DNA of 64,000 bases from Colias croceus (Eukaryota > Arthropoda > Insecta > Lepidoptera > Pieridae). A program made the position numbers and the translations under genes. Under the pieces are notes generated by a model that saw nothing but the letters and a program-made list of their open reading frames with translations, ran no database searches and had not been told where the DNA came from. Positions 39,401-51,400 of the stretch are shown in pieces. Where the stretch lies: NCBI RefSeq assembly GCF_905220415.1, contig NC_059554.1:9015001-9079000 (forward strand), written 5' to 3'. Numbering within the stretch: position 1 is the stretch's first letter; each line of letters opens with the position of its first letter.

Positions 39401-42400
39401 TATTATGTGTATTAGTGATTTTTGTGGGTCTTTATTACTCTTAAATAAAGAATTTATTATATTATTATTATTTACTACGCGGGGCTAACAATATCTGGCA
39501 TATAATATAGGATGATGTAAATAGTGACGTCATATGGTATAATTTAATTTTTTTCGCGTTTTAGGTTCAGTCAGGGCTATGGGAAGTTTCATTCCTTACA
39601 AAGTGAGCCTTTTTTAGAAAAAAATAAAATAAAAGCCGTTTATTTTTTTTTCCTCAGAACATGTTCCCGGCTCAGAAATTGCTTGTATTGCCAATACTAT
39701 TGTAGCACACCTTCGGCTAAAATAAATAAAATAATAATAATGTTAGTGATGGCTAAAATAATATTTTATTTGTTATACAAATCCGTAAAATTTTATTATT
39801 ATTACTAACATCAATACAAGGAACAGCAGACTTCTTTAGAAAACGCCTTCCCGCTTTTGTGGTATATTTATCCTCATCGCGAAAATGCAATGAACAGACG
39901 CAAGTTCTATCGGATGGTAACCAGGTTTCTTCACTGCGGTTGTTTTGGACAAATTTTACCCATTTTTCCCTTTCTTCACGGCCCAGACATGGAAACCTTG
40001 AATAGAAAAAATATTAAATTTTACTTATCTCTGAACTAGAGGTCGGCCCCGGCTTCGCCCCATATTTCGCAATAAAAAGTAGCCTATGTTCTTTCTCAGG
40101 GTCTAAAGATTGTCTGTGCCAAATTTCATCAAAATCGGTCCAGTAGTTTATGAGCCTATTCATTACAATCAAACAAACAAAGTTTTCCTCTTTAAAATAT
40201 TAGTGCAGATAAATAAATAATAATTCAATTATACCTACGCTCCAGTCAGTAGCTTATACAATATCAATTTAAAACTTGATTAAAATCAATTAACAAAAAA
40301 AAATTGGTGATTAAGTAATTGATTTTCATATATCATGATTTTATGCTTTTCTAAATATGTAAAATTATTATTTTATACTATAAAAATATACGCCAGCAAA
40401 TATTACTAACAACACTTATTTCATGCCCAATGTCATATCTTAAATTTTTAATCTATGACAAAATGTCGCCCGCCAAAAATTTTGCTCTAACTAAGTTTTA
40501 AAAATTATTATCTAGTTACTTACTGATGAAAAGTTATTCCTTTGCACTTTTCCGTATTATTTGTATTATTTGTGCAATATCGTAACACACACGTAGGCAT
40601 ATTTGATGCGTTTCACTTTAAAACAAATAAAAAATGAGCGTGACGTTCGCGCCAATGAGCGGAGCAAGCGACTGAGTGCAGTTACGCCAGATGACGTATG
40701 TTGAGCGGAACATATGTGATGTAGGCGGTATCGTCTCCATATTCATAATATTATCTCAATGATTTCCGCACGCCGTCAGCCGCTCGGCCGTTTCCGTGAG
40801 GTCGCGTAATGGCGGCGCAGGAAATGGCGCGAACATGACGCCCGGATACTCGTCCGAAATTCGCTTCGATTTTCAGTTTGGAAGTTATTATTAGCTAATG
40901 TTTGATGATGCTCGGTTTGGTGGTGCGACAAATTATGGGTTATGAATGTTGTTTTCTTTTTAAACTAGCAAAAATCAATGATAAAGTAGGTATCAAAACC
41001 TCATCCTCTTTAATAAATGTTATTTTTATGGTATTTATTTTAAATTATTCGTAGGATAAGGAATATTAATACTTTGATCTTTACCTGTTCCACAAAAAAA
41101 GTAAAATCGTAATGGCGGTAAAACTGACAGAGTGTCATTTGTTTGGCGGTTTTATCAAGGTTCTATCATAGAAAAATTAAAATCGGAGTCATTCGTTAAA
41201 TAATAGATTTCAACAGATCCACAGAAAACATTTTACGGACTATGAAGCGTTCTTTTTTCGAGATCTGGTGCCAATGCGGACTTATATTTTTCCTTAAATG
41301 TCTTTTTGGAAATATTTCATGGCTATACATTCGACTAGCCCTATCAATGAATAGATTGGAAATGGTATGTCATATTTGGATACTTACGTGAGATTATAGA
41401 ATTGTGATAATATATATATATAATAACAATAATTGAAAATCACTACATAGTATAAAACAAAGTCGCTTTCTCTGTCCCTATGTCCCTATGTCCCTTTGTA
41501 TGCTTAAATCTTTCAAAATACACAACGGATGCTTTTGATGCGATTTTGATGCGGTTTTTTTTAATAGATAGAGTGATTCAAGAGGAAGGTTTTTTGTATA
41601 TAATTTATTAGATTTCAGACAAAGCGGGCGAAGCCGCGGGCGGTAAGCTAGTTAGCTATAAATGGAAATACAATTAGTAATGAATACTTTATTCATAATT
41701 TTAAATCGCCGTTTAAACTAAAATAATTGACATGAATACACCAGCGATTATTTTAAACGTCGCTTTATAAAAAATCTATAAAGGTTCATCGTTTCTCAGT
41801 AAAACAGTAGAATTTAAATGTAAAAATTATATCATAAAGCATTGCATGAATAAATGGCGGACAAAAAATGCAAAGCCTATTAAAGCGATGTACATACGTT
41901 AAAGCAACCGTTATGCGGAGCTTGTTTCATTGAAAATTCAATTTCGGATTGTGATATTTTTGCTCCGTTTTGACATTTAAAAATGTTATTTATAGCAAAT
42001 TATTATTTGAGGCATTTTTATGAATGGGATGCAACTTGACGGGTCGTCAACCTTGTTTAATCTAGATGGAAATTAAAAACTTATTTGTGAGCTTCCTTTA
42101 TCAAGTTTACAGCTTTTATGAACATAATCGGTTTGAAAGCCTTCTGCATTGAAATCATGAATGGAAGATAAACAATGGATTAGTATTAGAGCTTTCATTT
42201 ATCTTTTTATTATGTTCAATTAATTTTACATTGTATTTAAACCGTATAATAGTAATCGTTGAATTTATTTTTACATTGCGACATTCTCTTAAATCGCATG
42301 TTCATTAGAAGACTAGCTAGCTAAGTGAATCGAATTGAATGTTACAACTTTCTTAAACTCGGGGCTTTGATAACGTGGTATCTGAAAAATAAGTCTTAAG

Positions 42401-45400
42401 ACTTATCACTTATAGTCATATTTGATAAATTGATAAACCGATGCCACCATGAAAATACAAAAAAAATTCGCAGTCTTCATCATATCACATTGAGATTAAT
42501 TACAAGTCAATCATACTTCAATATCGCGCGGAATGATAATTCGGCCGCAATTCTGTGCTCCGACACCGTGTCCCAGAGGCAATAACGTGCACTTTGTCCG
42601 GTTAAATTCGGTTTGAACCGGTTCGAATTGGTGCGAGCCGACGTTGGCCGGCGTTAACTGGATTTCGTGTTTTGTAGCGCTGTTGCATATATAAATTTCA
42701 GTGTACATTTATAATATTATGTCGTGTTGGAGAACGGAAATTGTTATTCGAATGTATTTTTTTTTTGCACGCGGTAGCTGGATAATATATTGAAAGAGAC
42801 GGTCGCAGTTTATTGTAGCAGATAAATATTCCTTTAAATGATGTTTATTGTAACAGGAACCGTTCTTACTTCATTAATTTACCATGCCCGTAATACTTAA
42901 ATTGATAAGTTGTATTATCAATAAATGATTATATTTAATCTGTTCAGACTGTTCAGTGTCACGGGTGGAAGTAGATTATATAAAGGACTTGAGCAATCAT
43001 GCACTTGTAAGTTGTGTTTTAAATATCATAAAGGAAAAACCTAAACCCAAATGGATATCGAGGCGCTCCCTCAAAAATATTAATTTAAATGACTTCAATC
43101 AATCTTTAATCTCTTTTGACTGGGACGCGATACTCTTATTGGAAAATGTGGACGAAGCTTTAAATACCCTCACCGCCAATGTTCTAGCTTTGTACGATTT
43201 CCATGCCCCAAAAAAAACATTTAAAATTAAGACAGAACAATATCCATGGATAACGCACAATATTAAATTAATAATGAAGCATAGGGACGATGCACAAACT
43301 CGGGCGAGATTAACTAAACACGTGTCACATATACGTTATTACAACGAGCTCAGAAACTACGTCAAAGGAGCTCTCAACCGAGAAAAAAAAGCTTACTTTG
43401 ATAGTTATATTAATGCTAACACAAATAACCCTAAGGTCCTCTGGAAACATTTAAAAAAACATATACGGATAAATCCACAAAGGGAATCGCTCTTACCACC
43501 CCATTTGCGTGATCCTGATAGCATTAATATGCACTTCCTTAACACTCCGGGTCCTAGACACTCACCACCAACATACATATCATACTTCGAATCACAACGA
43601 TATAATAATGATGCAGCCCTTACTTTGAAGCCAGTTACTGATGAAGACGTATGGAAAGCCATTCGAGAATTATCATCGCAAGCTATAGGCAGTGATGATA
43701 TCTCGCTTGACATGCTTAAATTAACCACACCATCAACCTTAAAAATAATAACACACATCATGAACATCTCAATTTCCTCGAACACTTTCCCTACATTATG
43801 GCGGAACGCACTAGTACAGCCGATTCCAAAAAAAGATCATCCTGATACATATACAGATTTAAGGCCAATCAGCATTTTACCGTGTATGTCAAAAATACTG
43901 GAAAAAATCGTTCACAGACAAGTCGTAGAATACTTGGAGACTAATCGAATCTTACCAGATCTACAGTCGGGTTTTAGACGACAACGCGGTACTGCTACAG
44001 CACTAACGGATGTAGTAGATAACATAATTAGAGCACAGGATAGAGGTATGAGCACAATTCTTGTATATCTCGATTATTCACGCGCCTTCGATACCCTGAA
44101 CATACCTTTATTACTTGCTAAACTATCTTATTATGGATTCACACAAAATGCTGTGTCATGGTTCGACAGTTATCTTAACAATCGAACTCAAACTGTTATG
44201 ATCAAGGGAGAAAACGGTGCGGGGATATTTTCACAGTGTAGGTCTGTCGAACGAGGTGTTCCCCAGGGTTCAATTTTAGGTCCTTTACTATTTATCTTAT
44301 ACACTGCAGACATTATTAATAATATTCAATTTTGTAAATTTCATTCCTACGCTGATGATATACAATTATATCTCTCTTTCAAGCCCGATGATACACACGA
44401 CTGCTTAGTTAAACTTAATGGTGATCTAAATCGAATTTCTACCTGGTCAGCAAATAATACCTTAGTGCTCAACGCTGACAAAACAAAATTTATGATTTTA
44501 GGTACACCAAAGCAAGTAAAAAGTATAGAGCAGCAAAACCCTGTAATAAACATCCAAGGTACTGTCATAGAGCGTGTACGTGAAGCTCGTAATCTGGGAG
44601 TCATATTCGACGAACAGCTTAGATTCGAAAAATACATTAATTCAATAATAGCAAACTGCTTTTACCGTCTGAAAGTTTTGTACAACATAAGGTCACATTT
44701 GAACACAGATATGCGTATAAAGCTTTGCGAATCACTCATACTAGCAAAATTTAACTATGCCGATGTGATGTATGGCCCTAGATTGCTGGCACGCACAAAA
44801 AAATCAATACAGCGAATCCAAAATGCCTGCGCTCGATTTTGTTGGGACATACCAGCTCGGACCCACATAACACCTGTCCTTAAGTCCCACAAAATCTTAA
44901 ACATGGAGAGTAGGCGGCGACTGCATCTCGCTTCCCTACTTTTTAACGTGATCCTGACTAAAGCTCCCGCCTACCTCTACAACAAACTCAAGTGGATGGA
45001 TGACGGCAATCGGTTATATGAAACACGGGCGTCTTTGTATAAGCTCTCAGTTCCCAGAAATTACACAGCGGCATTCAGGGGAAGCTTCACATACAGCGCT
45101 ACTAGGTGCTGGAATAATTTGCCTCCACCAATGAGAAATTGTAAAACACTACAGAATTTTAAATTTAAGTACAAAAAATTTGTTCTTGCACAATTTCTTA
45201 ACCAGCCCTAGTAGCGCTAAATGTATACGCTCTTATCATTATGTATATATTTATATGTGTATGTACATTTCATTTTTATATTTAGACATAATATAATATA
45301 TTGTTTCTTTTCTATCTTAATTATAACTATCTTACTTATCTTTTATTCACCTATTATAACAAGCGTTTATGCTATTTATTTCACCACCCAAAAAAAAAAA

Positions 45401-48400
45401 AAAAAAAAAAAAAAACCGTTCTGGTGCTCCAAGCGTAGCAAGTAGAGGGGACTACTGAAAACCGGCGCCTCTCCACTAATACGGAGAGGCAAATGCTGAG
45501 TAGTCCACCTTATCACAAATACTGACCAAATACTAGAATATATCTGATGTAATATTTATTTTTTATTTTCTATTGTTCTCTAAATGTATTAGTTGTAAGC
45601 TAAAATGTTGTATTTGTGATTAAATGTATTTTCTTTCTTTCTTTCTTTCTTTCTTATAAATTTACTATAGAAAAATCTTCGTAGCATAATAATTTTAATT
45701 GAAACTAAATCATAATCTACAAAAATAAACTTGCAATGATTAACCAAAAGTAATTAAGCTATTAGAATATTAAGTATATAAGCTTCACATTAATATTTTA
45801 AAATGTAGAAACCAATCGAGGTTGAACTCTAAAAATAAAATGTTCAAAGTGTTATAACGTCATTGTATGGAAAGCTAGATCAATAGAGGGCTTTATTGCT
45901 TTCACCACAAGTCAATATGTGATTTTATCTACATCGTATATAAGGTTTTATTTATTGAGTAATAGCATTTTGCTCGCGGTTTCACTTGCTTGCGATATCG
46001 TTTCTTCTGAATAAATTTTCATCCCCTTTCTTCAAATTTTTAAGATCTTGAGACAAAGGTTGCTTATTCTTCTCTAGGGTACTATCTTTATGTAAATTGT
46101 AATGTAAAAAAAATCCTATCTGTTCAGACGTGATAACGTTAATAATAATCGATTTTTTTATTGAACATTGTTCAATTTAATTGTGAAGATTTTTCTTGTG
46201 TGAAACAAAATGTATTTCACATTTACATAAAATGCTCATACATTGAAATAAAATGTTACTCACGGTAAAATTAATTATTTCAAAAGTAACAATGTTGTCG
46301 ATTCGCTGTACAAATCGTTATAACTAGGTTTATTGGAATAAAAATAAATATTTGAAACATGTTATCAAACAATAGAATATTACAATGAAACAATATGAAT
46401 ATTGTGTTTGTTAAATTTATAATGTATTTTATGAAGTTACGCATTCATACATACAGTCAAAGCTTTAATGACAAAATAGACCTTAACGAATATTCTTCTC
46501 ACTTCTGTATTCTTAATTGTTTAGGAAAGAAAACCATTTTTGGCATTAAAAATAATACCTTTCATTAACTATTATTTTGAACATGACGTGTAACTCATTG
46601 TGTAATATTCTCAATTGAATAAACAAATGATTAATGGCAATTTCCAAGCTTCACGTTGTTGTGACATTATCTTAGATCGTTATCACAATTAGTGAGAGCA
46701 GACGGAAAACATAATTATATTGTTGTTGTTTTGTTTCGATTCTCTATCCCCAGTGGCTTCTGTATTTTCGTTAACATTATAATAATTTACTTAGTGTTTG
46801 TTGAGAGTGGCTTGTGGGAGTTATAATAACAACTGTATAGTCTAGTTACAGATCACGATTAGTTAATTTTCATAGTAGAGGTTTTGGTGTGAAAAATTGT
46901 TGTGATACTGAATTGTTTGGTTATTAAAGTTAAGACGTTAATGATATACGTGTTACGTCATTTCAAGTTAAAATATTAATTATATCAATTAATAAATTCT
47001 ATGAATTTTATGAATGTATTTTACACGTGTTAATACCTTATTTTAAATATTACTAGCTGCGCTCCGCGGTTTCACCCGCGTGGCTCCGCTCCTGTTGGTC
47101 TTAGCGTGATGATATATGTATAGCCTGTAGTAGCCTTCCTCGATAAATGGGCTATCTAACACCGAAAGAATTTTTCAATCGGACCAGTAGTTCTTGAGAT
47201 CAGCGCGCTCAAACAAACAAACTCTTCAGTTTTATAATATTAGTAAAGATGATAAATAATTATTAGCGTTTATAATGTAACAAAATATATCTCGTCATAG
47301 TCTCGGATATACAAGGCTTCGCCCTTTGTCAGCACGAATAGAACCTTTCATCCGCAAATGTGTAAAGGGTAATAAGATCGGCTTGTACGTAGAATATAAA
47401 TAATTTGCGTAAAGTTTGGTGCGAACTTAGGTCATTAATCAATTTCTTCACCCCAGGTGTTGCTTTTCCGATAAACTGCAAGTAAAATTCAATTAATAAT
47501 TTTGATTTGGAATTCTTTAAGATTTACTTTATTTAGGAAATTGTGATTAAAGAGGTTTCATTCGACGAATAACGTGGGTTCCCAAAATACGTTATAAATT
47601 GCCATATTTGGATTGTTAAGAGTAAGATTTCTTATATTTTATTTGCAAATCTGCATACTTGCATTTGAGATCGTATGAATTCCCACATTAATTGGGTAAA
47701 CGAATAAACGAATTAAACTAGATAAAACTAAATTATATAATTGTAATAACCATGCTGTATTCGTTACGAAATAAATTATTTATACAGTTTTCCGAGCAGT
47801 TGTGAGTAAGCTAGAAAATGAATTTCATTGCAAATATTAAAGCGTTCGTAAATGCGAAACAGTCTAGAACTCTAGAACTTAAATCCACAGTTTCAAACTA
47901 GATTGCCGTTAATGTTGAAGTTATAGCACAAATTGTATTGGCGCTTGTATAATTATTATTGAGAGTTGTTTGATGTTGCAACACTAGTAAACTCGGTATG
48001 CGTTGTACGCTTTTATAAATGTCGTCCGGGATGGAACAGGATAGGTTTAAGAAGTAATATCACAGTATTACAATAGTGGTCATATTTTGTACGTGGAATA
48101 TGAATGCGTATGGTGTATGTAATAGAAATATTTTTATAAGTATGTATGAAATAAACCACTAATGAATTTTGCTTTATAGATCCTTCTTATTGGATTAAAG
48201 AAAAGGATTAAATATTCATGAAAATTTTTATAAATATGTATTGCACTTTTGTCGGAAAACAACATTTTTAAAGTAAATATTTGGACCAATACGTAGGTAT
48301 TTCAAACTTTCTGCTGATGATGGTGTCAACAGCAATGGTTTTATTTATCTTGCCTCTGAAATGTCATCTATTAACATCATAGAGCATTAAATTTAAATAT

Positions 48401-51400
48401 TTGGGACATTTCGTTACCAGCACTCTGAGTGATGACGAGGATATAGAGAGGGAGAGAAGAAATCTATCAGTTAGGGCAAACATGATAATAAGAAGATTTA
48501 AAAAATGTAGTAGGAATGTCAAAAAGCTATTGTTCACAACCTATTGTCAGTCGTTTTATACAAGTAGCTTGTGGGTGAAGCATACACGAAAAACAATGAA
48601 CACATTTAGAGTACAATACAATAATGCATTCAGGATGTTCATGGGATTGCCACGTTTTTTGTAGTGCATCTCATATGTTTGTATTATACAGAGTAGATGA
48701 TTTTTATGCTATATTAAGGAAAAAAAATTTTTCAATTAGGGATAGAATTAATAAAAATGATAATAGTATTTTAAAAGTTCTCAATAATGTACATAATTTT
48801 ATCAATAAAAAATGGCTAATAACTCTAAAATCTAAAAATAAGTATATGTAGTTTTACTAACACTAGAATAAGTACTACTAACAATATATGGGCAATGCTG
48901 CCTGATATAAATAAAGAAATAAAAAATAAATAAATAAAAAAAATTAAACCAACTTAATGCTCTAAGATTAACATTATACGAAGTCTTAAATAGACATGGG
49001 CTTAATAAAATCATTTGTTACAGACAAAGCGCCCTCCGAAGCAACGTTCCGAGGCGCTGAGTTCCTCTCGTACGACTTGACGCAGACGGGAGGAGAGCCC
49101 ATCGTCAGCACGCAGGATGCCATCTCACTGTACTTTAAGACGAGACAACCTAATGGATTACTGTTTTATACTGGTGAGAGAGGATTTAAAGTGTTCATGG
49201 ATTAGGATAAGATTGTAAAAAAATAAATTGGTGTTAAAAAATTTTTTTATTGAATTTTAGGATTATGCTTCTCGATAAAAACAAAATTTATACAAGCAAA
49301 TTCTAAAGATTAAAATGAAGTACCTATTGAATGCAAATCTTTATTGTTCGTATCGTTATACGATGACTAAATTATATGTAGAGTTCATATTAACTGATAA
49401 ATATTTAACCATGATAACTATGATTCATAAAAAATCTATACAAACCAACACGTGATAGAAAAATATCAATTTACTCAATCTTATAGACAAATAAATATAC
49501 GAAATCTATCCTTAAAGATAGACTACAAACATCTTGTTCAATTTCCATGTCTTTAAACTGTTTTTTCCTACATCTAGATTTATATTATATTTATTGTATT
49601 TTTGTTTCTTATATATCTAAATTCAAATTTATATATTCTTATCCATTTATACCACTTAAGGCCACGAAGCAGACTACCTAAACCTAGCGGTACGCGACGG
49701 TGGTCTGTCCCTCACGATGGGTCTCGGGAACGGCAAGCAGGAGATGCACATCAAGCCCTCGAAGACCAGGTTCGATGACCATCAGTGGCACAAGCTTACT
49801 GTGAGGCGGAAAATACAGGAGGTGAGATTGTTTTGGTATTTTAATTAAGGTTCTATGGAATAACTATTTCAGTTTGTATAGAGCATGTTGTTTACATCTT
49901 GTTATAAGAAAAATATGTTTTGCCTCTTTTTAGAGGGTTTTTATCAAATCTTTAGAAATAGTCAAAAAATTGGATGGGTTTTGATTAATTGATTGATTTT
50001 GCAATAAATAAATGTATGGTAAGCATAAATAGATCGTAATTTAGCTATTATGGGCCGATAAATTGTATTTTTTACAAAAGGTAAATATGATGTAGGTACC
50101 TACTCCAAGTGTTCAGAAAAATGAAATTTATTCTTAAAATAATGAAACATAATTTTGTAAGTAATTTATTGTTTTTTTTTCACAGATAACACCTTTCACC
50201 AGTTTTTGTCGGGTGAGATTTTTATATCTTTAGTAATTACTAATTATAATATTTTTTTGTGTCTTTAATTTATAAATTATTCAAATCCGAAGGTATACTA
50301 CAATATCGAATATTTACTTCGGAAAATAACGACACTAACGGATAAAAAATAAAAAAAGTAATATCTCTTTTGTATACTCTTTGTTTATTATAATAAGATT
50401 TTATACCTACCTACGTATCGCAAAAACACCTCCCCAAATGACTATTTTACAACTTTTATATAGGTTTATTAAATATTTAATCTATGTAACGTAACGTTTA
50501 GATCTCATACTTTTAGAAGAATGTATAGTAAAAAATATTTTATTATCATTCCCATACATTATATTACAAGCATCACTAACATTAGTATCTACGTCTTTCT
50601 CCGAACCGAGCGAAGCGAAGGCGTTTCAAGTTACAAAGAATAATTCCTTGCTCAATCGATTTTGCCAGTAATAGCATATAACGAATACATTTTGCATACT
50701 GACGCTCAAGGCGAACTTTGATCAACTAACGAACCTTCTGAATGCTTTAATACCAACAATAAGAAGGTTAGAAATGAGAAATATATTCTATTTTCATATT
50801 AAAATACGTAATGGTATTGATAAGGCTCTTTAATCATGACGCGTATGGTGTAACGAAGTTTTTGGACTTAAAATTGCATCTAATGAAATTTATCTTCTAT
50901 CAATGAATCGCCAAATGTGTTGGTAAGCGCAAAATTCGAGAACAGCTGAACCGATTTCGTAAATTCTTTTTTTTACAATATTCTTTGAAGTACGAGGATG
51001 GTTCTTATAGAGAGAAAACGTAAATATGAACTACGGGCAAAACCGCGGTGGAGGGCTAGTTTTTAATAAAATTCACGTGAAAAATAGAAATTTACAGATG
51101 CAAGGATTTATCTCGAAAGAAAAGAAGCGACGCTCTCGCCGCTCTTCTGCTTCATAAAATCCTTGAAAAGACAATATTCTTATAAGTATTTTCTTTCCCC
51201 TATTTCTATAAATATTATTTAAACAAATATTATTATATTTTCGTAAATGTATGTTCAACATAGATTTTTGTAGGTTCTAAAAATATTTAAAAGATAAGTT
51301 TAATGTACATAGCAATTATTTGCGATCTAAATACTCTGTTGTGTTTAATTTGTACACTGTGTATCAAAGTTACTTTGAATTTTCATAACAGGACGAATTC

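Larger units (their letters stand above)
42940..45656 (+). mobile_element. 5'-truncated non-LTR retrotransposon (LINE), CR1/Jockey-like
   Basis: Begins in the last part of an endonuclease domain, continues through an intact reverse transcriptase ORF, and has a 3' UTR of about 445 bp with a run of 26 A (45390-45415), a nested stem-loop (45449-45506) and a (TTTC)n tail (45630-45656). The 5' boundary is approximate; an in-frame stop just upstream of 42956 marks the loss of homology. The open ORF argues for a fairly recent insertion. Confidence 0.85.
33643..49023 (+). other. Nrx-1 intron of 15.4 kb holding the alternative terminal exon
   Basis: Holds, in order, a Helitron-like copy (34930-35119), a retroposon 3' end (37147-37290) and the alternative exon (38133-38359). 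These are followed by a hAT-like element (39038-40761), a GC-rich patch (about 40768-40880), a Lep1-like copy (41440-41651) and a LINE (about 42940-45656). A Helitron-like copy (47053-47250) and a LINE remnant (48386-48945) come last. 35.2-37.1 kb and 45.7-47.0 kb show nothing I can name. Confidence 0.6.

Noticed and set aside
42511..42708. 65-codon minus-strand open frame in a moderately GC-rich block
   Set aside because: No coding character or family match, and no splice partner seen.
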